This document shows, piece by piece, positions 22,195 to 32,790 of a DNA stretch of 64,000 nucleotides. Position 1 is the first letter of the stretch. Each line of letters starts with the position of its first letter. A program made the position numbers and the translations under genes. The stretch spans positions 4,407,789 to 4,471,788 of the forward strand of contig JAJEKV010000012.1 of NCBI GenBank assembly GCA_021234155.1, written 5' to 3'. The notes under the pieces were generated by a model that made no database searches, was not told where the DNA came from, and saw only the letters and a program-made list of their open reading frames with translations. This stretch comes from Isoetes taiwanensis (Eukaryota > Streptophyta > Lycopodiopsida > Isoetales > Isoetaceae).

Positions 22195-22437
22195 ATGGAT
22201 TATTTGCCTTCTTCTGTTCACCACATCGAGGCGATCAAGTGCTCAATGAGCCACTCTGATCTTGTTGGTTGCCTAGACAGGCATCTTCTTCTTGATCCCT
22301 ACCTGCGAAGAAAAGCTTTGGGCACTGAGATTCGTTGTCCTGCGTCAATTCGTGTTATGATCCATCTAATTTGGCTTCCTGAGCGCATGAGCTATGAGAT
22401 ATCAGGGATCACTACTACAGATCCTGAAGATGAATGA
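22195..22437 (+). CDS. small-protein family member 3 (80 aa), unknown function
   Basis: An intact 80-aa frame opening with ATG just after 'cattcatctccc'. Residues about 13-35 carry the family core (IKCSMSHSDLVGCLDRHLLL); residues about 50-60 carry RVMIHLIWLPE; the C-terminus ends TTTDPEDE, acidic as in the paralogues (GVDDE, SSDHSE). No signal peptide or transmembrane helix is evident, so a cytosolic or nuclear protein is most likely. It is convergent with the DUF7869-like gene, whose stop is at 22604. The function is unknown and I cannot name a homologous family. Confidence 0.62.
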   Translation: MDYLPSSVHHIEAIKCSMSHSDLVGCLDRHLLLDPYLRRKALGTEIRCPASIRVMIHLIWLPERMSYEISGITTTDPEDE

Positions 22438-22984
22438 ATCACCTGTTCAATATATAAGCACTTCTGACCATCTTATCTATGAATCATGTATGCATTTATA
22501 TATTAAAGATGTAAGCAATTATATATGATCACAAATATAGTAATGTACAAGATCTTATGTATTAAGATGAAAGATATGTATTACAAGTACAAGATCTCAT
22601 GTATTAAGATGAACAATGTGCTATGTCTTTCCACATGTCTACAATATATTTCGGAATTTGGACTGTTTTCGGCCTCTTGCCATTGGCATCCCAGGCATAA
22701 TGAATAGCATATAAATTTTCATACCTTGAAGGATCGGAAGGATTAGGCCGCCAACGCTTAGTCAAGCAGTCTTTGTAGTCCCCTCCAGTAGGCTTCCACC
22801 ACGATACAAAAATATGGCCAAAATATGTAGATTCTGGATCAAGAACAGCATTCTCCTCTGCATATCCTAACCAAGTGGCAGTGTTAAAGTCGTATTTAAT
22901 TAAAGTGGGACAAATCTCGAATTTTGGGACTCAGACTGAAAATGGGACTCGTGATGACAAATTTTTTTACATTGAATCGTTGCT

Positions 22985-23250
22985 AGATCAAGGGGAGGGG
23001 AAGGGGGAAGAAAAGAGAAGTAATGGAAGGGGATAAGATAGAAGAAAGGGGAGGAGGAAGTTGAAAAGGGGTTGAGAAGAGGGGGCAAGGGAGGTGAGAG
23101 GAGGGTGCAAGGGGAGGTGAGTTCAAAAAGAGGGGAGAGGAGGGGGCAAGGAGAGGTGAGTCTCGGAAGAGGGGTGAGAAGAGGGGCAAGGCGGGGTGAG
23201 TTCGGAAAGGGGGAAAGAGTTGGGGAGAAGAGATGAAGGGGGAAGGGGAG
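22985..23250 (+). repeat. purine-rich (G/A) tract
   Basis: About 260 bp of almost pure purine with many GGGG runs and 'gaggtgag' repeats; potential G-quadruplex or triplex DNA. Pyrimidine-strand ORFs here (Pro/Ser/Leu-rich) are compositional artefacts. Confidence 0.8.
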
Positions 23251-23393
23251 AGGGAAAACCAAAATAACTAAAGGGGAATATATCCCTTGAGATTAAAAAA
23301 ATGATAATATTAAAATATCATTAATAATTAATTTAATTAAATATAAAATAATTTAATTAATTTAAAAAAAAAAAAAAAAAAAACCATGTTCTC

Positions 23394-23530
23394 GACTCTT
23401 GAGTCGAAATTGATAAGTCTTTCCCCGCAGCAATTGCACCTAACTCCTTTTAATGGAGTCACAAGGTTCGGCCGGTCGAGAATTGATAAGTCTTTCACCG
23501 CAGCAATTGCACCTAACTCCTTTAACCAAG
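23394..23530 (+). repeat. direct duplication of about 48 bp inside the TIR element
   Basis: The block 'attgataagtctttc(c/a)ccgcagcaattgcacctaactccttt' occurs at about 23408-23452 and 23482-23524. It is preceded by an A-run (23365-23382) and a short palindrome, TCGACTCTTGAGTCGA. Confidence 0.75.
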
Positions 23531-24642
23531 AAACGAATGAATCACATATATCGCTATCTCTAGTTCTACGATTGCAATTTGATTGCAATTGGCCGGACAA
23601 AAGCAAAGATATCCACCACGCAAAAATGGAGTGCAGGCAGAGCTCTCCCATAGATATACATCCGGGTTCTAATTAATTTCTGCTGCTTGAGGCGATCGAG
23701 CATCAATAATCGGAGGAGCGATTGAATTAGAAAAATTAGAAGCGGTTTGCTACAATGTCTGACAGCGCGAAGCGAAGGAAAAAATGCAGAAGTTTTCAGC
23801 CTCAAAATGGGGATGAAGGCAAGCACAAATCCGAGCTCAAATCCGACTTAAATCCGCAATGGGCTCGAGCATTCTGGTATAATCGGCATTCAAAGTACAT
23901 AGCGAAATTGCATGGAGGGAAGGAAGAATTGGCGAATCGGCCGAAATCTCGGATGTGGAGGTGAAAATGGTGGGCAGCGATGCTTGCCGCTTAAGATTTT
24001 GTCACAACCGGCCCGCCCGACTTTCGAAAGCCATAGACGGCCTCGAAAGCCTGTGCCTTGTTATTCTCCACACAAATGTCACCACCATCGAACAGACCGT
24101 TCTCTATTCCTTCAATGTCAAGGTATAATTTGTAAGATTTTGGATTCCTGCTCCAGCATTTATTGTTTGATTCCTTCCTTTCCCCTCGCATTGCCGGCCA
24201 TTTCGCCCATACTGGCGATATTTCTCAGATTTTAGATTTTGTCCTGCATTGCATTTTTTTCTCACATGGACGCCCCTTTTTTTCTCGATCTTGACTCCTT
24301 CCGATCGGCTCCTTTTGCCCTGTTTCTGGGTCCTGCTTTTGGGTCGATTGTGATCAACATGTCCCGAGCTTGGCCGCCATGGCTCCTCTTCTTTGTGTTT
24401 CTGGCTATGGCTATGAATGTAATGGAGACGAAGATGGAGATGGAGCACCATGCCTGAGTTGCTGCACCGCTAGGTCGACTGCAGCAGAGATAACAGAGAT
24501 CCACATGAATCGGCCTGAAGAATCGGCCTGAAGAAAGGGCTTTGCAAGATCTGCCCTTAACCGAGTGCTTTCTCCTTTTCCGAAAGTGGTACAACAGATC
24601 AGGCCGGGCACAAAGGTGTGTACCAAATTTCAAAATTCAAAT

Positions 24643-24740
24643 ATTGGGGGGAAAAAAGGGCGGGGTACAAGAAACAATTAAATAAGTCTTGGGGGGAAAA
24701 AAGGGCGGGGTATAAGAAACTTGAAAATAAGTCACGTGAG
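24643..24740 (+). repeat. tandem duplication of about 48 bp
   Basis: The block 'ttggggggaaaaaagggcgg' plus 'ggta(c/t)aagaaac' occurs twice in tandem. Confidence 0.8.
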
Positions 24741-24964
24741 TTTTGAAGTCATAATATTTGTATAATGCATTATTATTAGTTGTAAGGGTAAGTAGGGTAA
24801 ATTATTTTTCAGTTGTTATAATGTGCATTATAGGTGCATATGATGTCCATTAGATAAATACATGGGGAGAGTCTATTTATCATAGAAAATACATAGGATA
24901 TTTATGGGGAGGGTAATTTTTCATAGAAAATACATAAAATATTGTGTTTATTAAAAAATACATA

Positions 24965-25190
24965 GTATAATATAGTGTGTGCTAATACTAATGTGTGCTA
25001 GTATAAAATGCTAATGTCTGCTAATACTAATGTGTGCTAATACTAATGTGTACTAATGTATAAAAATGCTAATGTGTGCTAATACTGATTGTGGTAGTAT
25101 AAAGTACTAATTGTGTGCTAATTGTGGTAGTATAAAGTACTAATGTGTGCTAATTAAGGGTGTGCTAGTATAAAAATGCTAATGTGGATA
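24965..25190 (+). repeat. minisatellite of 'gctaatgtgtgctaatacta' units
   Basis: Short, variable units combining 'ctaatgtgtgctaatact' and 'agtataaaatgctaatgtg' are repeated about ten times. AT-rich; no coding potential. Confidence 0.75.
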
Positions 25191-25284
25191 GATAGAGAAA
25201 ATGATGGAATATTAGATGGATAGATAGATAAAATGATGCTCATAAAAATAATCTCGGCCCTTGAAATTGCCTTTTTACTCTTAG

Positions 25285-25897
25285 GCTGCCTTTCGACGAT
25301 GAGCCGAAAAGCCCCTAAATCGTTTTTCGCTTTGAGCTGCCTTTCGAGAAAGGCCTTCTGACCCCTAAAACCTGCGTTTTTCGCTTTGAGCTGCCTTTCT
25401 CGACTCGCGAGTTGAGAAAGGCCTTCCCGACCAAAAACTGCATTTTTTAAGCTTTGGTACCTTTCTCGACTCGCGAGTCGAGAAAGGCCTCGACCCCTAA
25501 AACCGGCGTTTTAAACTTTGGTTGCCCTTTCTCGACTTCGCGAAGTCGAAAAGGCCTCTGACTAAAACCGTTTTTAAGCTTTGGTACGCCTTTCTCGACT
25601 CGCTGTTCGAGAGAAAGGCCTCCCACCCTAAAACCTATGTTTTTAGCTTTGAGCTACCTTTCTCGACTCGCATGGTCGAGAAAGGCCTTACTTTCCCTAA
25701 AAGCGGCGTTTTAGCTTTTGTTGCCTTTCTTTCCTTAAGTCGAAAGTCCTTCCTCGACCCCTAAAACCGCGTTTTTAAGCTTTGAGCTGCCTTTCTCGAC
25801 TCGCTGAGTCGAAAAGGCCTTCTCGACCCTAAAACTTCGTTTTTTGCTTTGAGTTGCCTTTCTCGACTCGCTGAAGTCGAAAAGGCTCTCGGCCCGT
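25285..25897. repeat. palindromic satellite, about nine units of about 66 bp
   Basis: Each unit has a hairpin of the type CCTTTCTCGACTCG/CGAGTCGAGAAAGG, then 'cctcgacccctaaaaccgcg' and 'tttttaagctttgagctg'. The copy at 25460-25487 is a perfect 28-bp palindrome; others have imperfect arms or different loop centres (CGCGA, CTGA, CATG). The array lies in the right half of the TIR element, about 720 bp from its end. Confidence 0.88.
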
Positions 25898-28600
25898 ATT
25901 TTCCAAAATGGCCCTAAGAACTGTGTTTTATTTTATTTTTTTTTTGCCCAATCGCATCACTTGACTAACTTGATTTTGTCTTTTTGCGGTCCTTATCTCG
26001 ACCGGATAGTACATGCTTGGGAGCAATGAAAAGACTAGTTCATTGAAGAAAGATGTTGAGAAGAGGTGGTGACATCGGTTGGACATACAAGCCGCGTGGC
26101 CTATGAAGGAACTACTCATACAAATTTCTATCGTCGTAAGTTGCTCATTGACTTGGACCGAGAGCTCCACGCCACCGTTTGCGGTAGGTTGGTTCATGTG
26201 TGAAGAGGGTGTAATCATTGTGATAATACGACCACTATGGTCTCTTCACCCACTGTAATGTATATTGTAATGAGCCCATTTGTAAATATAAGGCATCTCA
26301 AAACTAGTATTCTTTGGTGATTAAGTACACAATTTGCTTAATTTTTGTTGGAATTTATGATCTCTTGTCTACCCACCTAAGAAAATAGAGCCAAAAAGTC
26401 TTGGTAAAGGAATTCACCCTCACGCGAATAACTCTTATTTTGAATGACAAATAAGCCCCAAAACAGGGACTCGACTCGATATCCAAGAAAATTGGGAGAA
26501 AGCTTGGATGCACAGTTTCAGACGAAATTTCGAATTAAGGACAGTTTTCGGGTCGGGTTGCTCCTTTCTGTGTAAAATAACAGGGTTCCGAAAAAAAGTG
26601 GGAATGGAATGAGTCCCACTTTAATTAAATACGACTTGTTATCATCTCCAGGTCTGACTAGAACAAACATACCCTTTGTCACATGTACGTGAGGATCAAA
26701 CTCTTCAAGAGGCAACACTGGACGGCCATCTGACGGGCCACAATAAGATGGTAAAGGTCGCGTGACCAAGGCAGATACGTCGACCTCTGGAACAAATGCT
26801 GTTTGTTCTAGAGGAGCTTGTCTTGTTTGTGGCCAAAATGCATCATTTTGAGGGCGCCCCGGAGCAACATCCTCCAAAGAGATAAGAAGTCGGCTCCAAT
26901 ACTCAACACTTGCCGTGTATTGCCTTGCAAACAAGCTAGTTTCTTGATTCTTACATATGTCCTTCCATAGGGAGATGTATTTGTTGATGCTATCCTTCAA
27001 CCCTGGAAGATCTTTCAATGTTGGTCTAGGAGGAATATTTTGTGGCACACCACTTAGTATCATTGGCTGACCATGTTCATCCTCTTTCCACATTCTAACT
27101 CCCCGGAGAATCTCTTTGAAGCCACTCTTTTATGTGTAGGACGCATTTTGTATTGCATAACAGGCCAATCTCCTGCCATCTTAAATTTGAAGAGCAATGG
27201 TTCAAGATGCCCAACCAAAGCGTTGGCCTTATCGAGGGATGAATCCTTCACAAAATCTTTCCAATTTGGAACTTCATCAATAAAGTATGGAATTGGGGAT
27301 TTTGCATTGCATTTGCTAAACAAGTAAAGTAGCTCTGGTAGTGTCAAAGCATCCGACGAACTCATCAAGGTTGAAAAATTTCCAAATAAAGCATCAATAT
27401 CATCATGGGTGTGGCCCACTTGGATCTCATCAAAGACCTTAAGCCAAGTCAAATAAGATAAGTATGAAAAGACATACCTATTTTTGTTTTGCCCTGCTGC
27501 ATTATCAAGTTGCAAATAGAGATTTCGGGGAAGAGGGTTGAACGCCTCAGGATTCGTTGTAGTTGAAGTATTTGGCAATACTTCTCCCATGGAAGCAAGT
27601 TTGTTCTTCAAAGGATTGATATCCTTGACTGCTTGCATCCATTTGCAATCTGCAGGCTTACTTCCACACAAGTCACCTATCTTGTCCTCTTGTACCAATT
27701 CCAAGTTATGCAATATTCTAGAAAGTGAACCAATGTGGAAGTTTGAATCATCTTTCCATAAATCAAGTGAAAAATGACCATAGGCACAACCACCATGCCC
27801 ATGAGTCAAAGCTCTGTCAAAACCGCTCTTCAAGCGATCACCTCTCCATCTGATTTTGCTAGATGATGACTTCTAGGCACTAAAGTCTTAACACGATCCA
27901 TCTTATCATGTATTATACATAGATGATTTTCGAGGAGACCAGTGACAATGCTCTCAATGCCAATATTGACTTCGCAAGAGCGTTGCTCCGGCATATATGA
28001 GACCGACGTTGAATTGCAAGATTTCGTCTCTCTCTCGTATCTTTTTTTTTTTTCCAAATTACGCTTCATTACCACGCGGATGTTGCATTTAGAGAAGGCT
28101 GTATTTTTGCAATGCTAACATCACGGAAATTCTCTTTTCCATATACTATAAAAGAGTTCAAGGCTACTGATTGTTCCCGTAAAGCTCTTCAACGATCGCA
28201 CCAACTTCTTTATGTATAAGCTTCTTATTAAGAATGGAAGGAAGCTTTATGTACATTTTCTCTTACATCATCTCTACCTCTTTTTGCTCCTATGGGGAAT
28301 ACTTTCGACATTCTCCTGAATGAATCTGTCTAGCACACATTCTTGGCCAATGTAGAAGATCTAGGCTTCTTAGAACCAAGATACCATGTTCGGCTACCTT
28401 TCCACCGCTTCAAATCTGTTTCTCCAATTGTAAAATGTTGACTCGACGATACCTAAAGCCATGCGCCACCATCCGAATGACGAAATTCCATCCCCTTGAG
28501 CACTATCCCCTCCTCTCCTTCTCCGTGTAAGTCACACTCAAAGACGCGTCAAAAAAATCACGAACACTTGCATTGTATGGTTGAGATAAAAATTCTTTTC

Positions 28601-29503
28601 TTAATTCACGTGCCCTTGATGCTTCGTAAGTTTCTTGTTGCAAGTATTTTGCAGCTGACTTGACTTCATGAACTTATTGATTGAAGTTGTGGAGCATAGC
28701 CTTTCCTCTTTGCTCTTTCCCTTGGGCTGTCTTGGAATTCTATTTGTGTAAGTATACTTCCTTTTTCGTTTGAATTGAGCCTGAATATTGTCCTCAAATG
28801 ATTCTATTTCCATATCCTCATTTTCTTTAGCTTCTCGAGCTTGCAGATGTTGTGAGACAGTCCTTCCATCCTGTAGCATCACATCGCTATTTTCCCATTG
28901 TACAAGTGCATTTTCTGCTGGCCTTTCTGCACAAGCATGACATTTGAGATCCTCTGTAATTAGTGCAGGAAGGATCTTTCCCACACAGAGGCCCATCTTT
29001 GAGTCTCCTAAAAATTCATCGTCAACAGCATCCTGGGGATCGCTGAAGACAATTATGGCCTCTGCATATTTACTTCGGTCACATGCATGAAGAATGTGGC
29101 AATGCTTATCCAAGAGATCAGTTCTTGAGAAACTAGGTGGTGGTTCATCATCATCTGATGCTATCCTGCGAGGAAAACGAGTACCTAGATCCACTGTAGG
29201 ATCAATTTCTTCATCTGCATCTGACACTGCCTCTACAGATTCTACATTCGAGGTCAATGGTGGAGTAGCTAAATCATTGGCATGATATCTTATATCCTGC
29301 CGAGGCCATTCGATAAACGTGCCCACAGCCTCTTCAATGTTGTCCGCACCAGCACATGGAATCGGAAGGATGTGGGTAGGCACTACAGCCTCGGTAACTT
29401 GCACTGCTACGTTGAGTGCGTCAACATTCTTCCCATGGATGCAAGTTCTATTCACCCAGACACCCTTACCAACCACAGTATTATTACTGACAAGGTTCAC
29501 CAT
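28601..29503 (-). CDS. DUF8039-like protein, possibly transposon-associated
   Basis: A 300-codon frame upstream of the DUF7869-like gene on the same strand. The N-terminal third resembles plant transposon-associated DUF8039-type sequences: VGKGVWVNRTCIHGKNVDAL, PTHILPIPCAGADNIEEAVG, TFIEWPRQDIRYH. The middle is acidic (SDADEEIDP, DDDEPPPSF) and includes CHACAERPAENALVQWENSD. The C-terminus is basic (KRKRKYTYTNRIPRQPKGKS), a likely nuclear-localisation region. The start shown may not be native and an upstream exon is possible. Its position suggests it belongs with the DUF7869-like gene, either as a 5' part or as a partner ORF of one mobile unit; this is inference. Confidence 0.5.
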   Translation of the reverse strand: MVNLVSNNTVVGKGVWVNRTCIHGKNVDALNVAVQVTEAVVPTHILPIPCAGADNIEEAVGTFIEWPRQDIRYHANDLATPPLTSNVESVEAVSDADEEIDPTVDLGTRFPRRIASDDDEPPPSFSRTDLLDKHCHILHACDRSKYAEAIIVFSDPQDAVDDEFLGDSKMGLCVGKILPALITEDLKCHACAERPAENALVQWENSDVMLQDGRTVSQHLQAREAKENEDMEIESFEDNIQAQFKRKRKYTYTNRIPRQPKGKSKEERLCSTTSINKFMKSSQLQNTCNKKLTKHQGHVN

Positions 29504-29973
29504 ATTCTCTGTGCTGCTTACTGTTTGAAGGAGCGGGCGATCGACAATCGAAGTCCGATGATGTTGTCGGGGACTACTAGTGAAGTTGGGGGTTTTGTTA
29601 TCGGGCGTTTAGCGATGACACCGTGAGGCAATTTCACGATTTTTTACTTGATTTGAGGCCATTCGATAAATGTCCCCGCGGCCCAATGTTATCCGCTCCC
29701 TCACACCTTAATGGGAAGCACATGGGTGGGCACTATGGCTTCCGGTGACCTCCACGACCACATTGCACCATGGAATGTTCCCCGCCATGCGGATGGCCTC
29801 TATGCAATTCATGTCCCCTGGCAACTACCACATCCCCATCGACAAGGTTATGCAGGGGCTTTTTCCTGTAAGAATCAATACACATACATACTTGTTAAAG
29901 ACATGTAACCCTCGATGACATATACTTAGTAAAAATAGCGCGAAAATTTGAGAGAAATTAGACGACATGGGAC

Positions 29974-29995
29974 AAATGGCGCAGCTGCGCCATTT
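29974..29995. repeat. perfect 22-bp GGCGC palindrome
   Basis: AAATGGCGCAG followed by its exact reverse complement. An identical 22-bp copy sits in the intron at 34398-34419, and related palindromes fill 32231-32720 and 36882-37036. Confidence 0.9.
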
Positions 29996-30005
29996 AATTT
30001 ATCTA

Positions 30006-30200
30006 TAAACGGGCCATTTGCCTTTGCCCGGGTAAATGGCGGTTGCCCCATTTTGCTTTAAATGGCGCAATTATGCTTAAATGGCGGCTGCTCCATTTAA
30101 AGCAAAATGGGGCAAATGCTCCATTTATTACGTAAATGGAGCAGCCATTTAAAAGCAAAATGGGCCGCCATTTACCTGGCAAAGGCAAATGGCCCGTTTA
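30006..30200. mobile_element. 195-bp near-perfect hairpin (foldback MITE-like element)
   Basis: The ends TAAACGGGCCATTTGCCTTT and the reverse complement form long arms that continue through GGTAAATGGCGG and CATTTTGCTTTAAATGG, so most of the 195 bp can fold into one hairpin. No TSD is obvious. It could be a foldback MITE or a hairpin small-RNA locus. Confidence 0.75.
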
Positions 30201-30239
30201 CACGTACATGGCATCTTTAATCTAAATTATGGTATCTTA

Positions 30240-31159
30240 GGGTCATTTCCCACTTACCATTAAGTTAAGTTAAATAGGGCAAATAACTGGAACTTGCTTT
30301 CCCACTGACCCTTAAGTTAATATCAATTAAGTTAATTCCAGTTAATTTTTAATTGTTCATTAACTTAACGGAGCATCCTTCTCACTAGAAAAAGTTAAGT
30401 TATTTTTTTAACCAAATTTAAAAATATTTAACCAACTAGTGCAAAAGTTAAGTGACCTAAGCAAGGTCCACTTAACTTCTAACTTTTTGGTTAAGCATTA
30501 AGCTAACTTAACTACGAGTGAGAAATGGTTCCAGTAAGGTTAGACTCTTAAATCATAATTTTGACAAGGATGCCAACTAGTTGACCAAGTGTCTTATTAA
30601 TTTGATAGATTGAATAAAAAACATTAAAATAGGAGGTGGATTTTAAGAATTTTATGATTGATTGACTGGTCACGTAGTATTTGACTAGAAAGTATTAAAA
30701 TGGAGAGAGTTGACTACAAGTCAATTGATTGGCGAGAAAGTGTCTAAGTTAACCAAAAGTCAACGCATTGACTAGAGAGTCAACCACTTTACTAGATTTT
30801 ACTAGATAGTCAAATAATTCACAAAAATAGTAACTTGACAAAAAAAGTCATATCCACCATTTAACTTAACCGTATCTCTTAACTGAAGTGAGAAACGAAC
30901 ACATTTATCTCTAACCTAACAAAACTTCTTAACTACTAGTGTGAAGCACAAGCTTATTATAAAGGTTAGGTTAAGTTGATTTCATGAGCTTAACCTAAGT
31001 GGTCCATAATTGGTATAGTGCGAATACATATCTTCACAATCCTTTAAGTTAGTCTTAACTTAATGACTTTAATGGGAAATCACAACCTACTTTCCATTAA
31101 GTTAAGAGATAACCAATTGGTTAAGTTAACCTAACCTAATTGCGAGTGGGAAACTACCC
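30240..31159. mobile_element. Tourist-like (PIF/Harbinger) MITE, 920 bp, TSD TTA
   Basis: Inverted ends GGGTCATTTCCCACTTACCA and GGGTAGTTTCCCACTCGCAA (the latter read on the minus strand) are flanked by TTA on both sides (30237-30239, 31160-31162), the target preference of PIF/Harbinger elements. The interior is AT-rich with many 'taagttaa' motifs and no ORF. A Harbinger transposase gene lies 6 kb away, but identity of TIRs with that element could not be shown. Confidence 0.75.
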
Positions 31160-31554
31160 TTATTACTACAAGATTCAGCAATCAAAGAAAATGTACCCTT
31201 TAAGACATCAATTATTGAGAACTTATCTACTGACACAAAATAGAGAAGATCTACCCTTCAAAACCTTAATCTGTTTAGCAGTTCAATCTGATTAACCTAT
31301 ACAATCTACCATCTGCAGTTCCGTCCTACATCAACTACATTGGGAGTACATATTTAACATACTAAAACTGCATAGCCTCTAACCTGGAGGTCATTGAGGA
31401 TTCCGGATCTGCCATCAAGATTGAATGCTTTCAAGATTGAAGACGACGCGCTGAAGAATGAGGACGAGCTTTGAATAAGGAAGACGAGCTGAAGAAGGAA
31501 GAATGCTGAAGAAGGAAGACAAGAGCGAGAAGAGTTGAGGCTTCAAAAAAGAAA

Positions 31555-31830
31555 GACCAGCGGCCAAGTGAGAAAGACAGGCGGCCAAGTGGGAAAGACA
31601 AGCGGCCAAGTGGGCGGGCAAATTCAAATTCCAAATTCAAAAGTCAATAGGGGCGGGCGGGACGGGTGGGAAAATTCAAATTTTTTGAAATTTGGAGAGA
31701 CGGACGGGTGGGCGGGACAGGCGGGAAAATTCAAATATTCTGAAATTTGGAGAGACGGACGGGCGGGCAGGACCTTGGAAAATTCAAATTTTCTGTAAGT
31801 TGGAGCGTTTCTGTAAGTTGGAGCGGGCGG
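31555..31830 (+). repeat. two minisatellites, 21-bp and about 55-bp units
   Basis: Three copies of 'agcggccaagtgggaaagac' (31558-31618) are followed by two to three units of about 55 bp with 'gaaatttggagagacggacg' and 'ggcgggaaaattcaaat' (31640-31800), and 'ctgtaagttggagcg' twice (31793-31826). Confidence 0.8.
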
Positions 31831-32230
31831 GCGGGCTTTTCTTTTCCGCGGAATTTATCTTTTTCTTTACAAATTTTTCATTTTATTTCTTTACTTTTGC
31901 CTCCGCCTCCAGCCTCCGCACACTTTTCATTTCATTACTTTTGCCTCCGCCTCCCGCCTCCGCCTTCCGCCAGCGCCCAGCGCCTTCCGCTTTCTGCCTT
32001 CCGCCTGTTTTCTCTCTAGCGCCTGTTTGATTCAAACCATTTCTCTCTCTAGCGCATGTTGATCCGGGAGCGTTCTGGAAAAAAGTGGAGTGACTTTTAT
32101 ACGGTCCTGTACTTTTATACGATGTACGAATACAACCACGCAATTATGTCGCTCAAAATCCAAGAGCCAGGCTCAGGTTAGTTTCTGATGTTTCTATTCT
32201 TAGCTATGTTTAGTAGCGTAGGTGAACTGT

Positions 32231-32790
32231 AATGGCGCGATCGCGCCATTTCTATAGTAGAGGGCAGGGTTGTTGCCCCTTTCTTTATGGAAATGGCGCG
32301 AGTGCGGTATTTAGGCCAGTGTGTATGGGATCTCCCTTTAGATGGGGACCAATTTTAGAGCAAATGGCGCAGGCGCGCCATTTGCATTGTGCTTATGAAA
32401 TGGCGCAGGCGCGCAATTTGCATTGTGCTTATGGATATCTGGTACTCCCACGCCCTGGGCACAATGCAAATGGCGCACCTGCGCCATTTCATAGCAAATG
32501 GCGCAGGCGCGCAATTTGCATTGTGCCGCGTGTGGGAGTACCCGGATATCCATAAGCACAATGCAAATGGCGCCTGCGCCATTTCATAACAAATGGCGCA
32601 GCGCCAATTTGCATTGTGCTTATGGATATCCGGTACTCCCATACGGGCACAAAATGCAAATGGCAAATGGCGCAGCGCCATTTAGATTAAATAAGGTGGT
32701 CGCCATTTAGACTAAATGGCTTTTGGCCATTTTAGATTTAAATAAAAACCAAAGGCCCATTTAGTCTAAATGCTGTTTGCCCTTTTATTT
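32231..32790. repeat. cluster of nested GGCGC palindromes
   Basis: It contains AATGGCGCGATCGCGCCATT (32231-32250, perfect) and at least six further half or full palindromes of the AAATGGCGC(N)GCGCCATTT type. A block 'ttgcattgtgcttatggata' plus 'tcyggtactccca' occurs in alternating orientation near 32418-32452 (+), 32530-32567 (-) and 32607-32642 (+), so the segment can form large nested hairpins. It lies directly upstream of the ParB/methyltransferase-like gene. Confidence 0.88.

Larger units (their letters stand above)
22887..26637. mobile_element. 3.75-kb TIR DNA transposon, non-autonomous, TSD GTTA
   Basis: The left end starts AAGTCGTATTTAATTAAAGT and continues GGGAC (22887-22911). The right end (26613-26637) is its exact reverse complement, giving a perfect 25-bp TIR. 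GTTA flanks both sides (22883-22886 and 26638-26641). Joining the flanks restores the reading frame of the DUF7869-like gene, strong evidence that this is an insertion. No transposase was found inside. The interior holds a purine-rich tract, duplicated blocks, a minisatellite and a palindromic array. The superfamily is unresolved: a 4-bp TSD excludes typical hAT, MULE, CACTA and Tc1 patterns. Confidence 0.85.
22604..28560 (-). pseudogene. DUF7869-like protein gene, split by a TIR element and frameshifted
   Basis: Sense-order pieces: a decayed N-terminal part (about 28560-28090) with LGIVESTFYNWRNRFEA; 28075-27830 with HDKMDRVKTLVPRSHHLAK; 27833-27060 with LYLQLDNAAGQNKNRYVFSY and QVGHTHDDIDALFGNF, the most diagnostic DUF7869 motifs; 27093-26638 with GMFVLVRPGDDN; and the C-terminal 95 codons at 22882-22604 (LGYAEENAVLDPESTYFGHI; FVSWWKPTGGDYKDCLTKRW). 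The last two segments are separated by a 3.75-kb TIR insertion; without it the frame continues directly from GDDN into TATWLGYAEE. One-base shifts occur at an A-run near 27830 and a G-run near 27100. DUF7869 proteins have a predicted RNase H-like fold and may be transposase-derived; their role is unknown to me. Confidence 0.65.

Noticed and set aside
22900-23262. Pro/Ser/Leu-rich minus-strand protein
   Set aside because: Compositional artefact of the purine-rich tract.
22887-26637. Assignment of the TIR element to a named superfamily (Sola, Ginger or others with 4-bp TSD)
   Set aside because: No transposase present and terminal bases match none of the known consensus ends I can recall with certainty.
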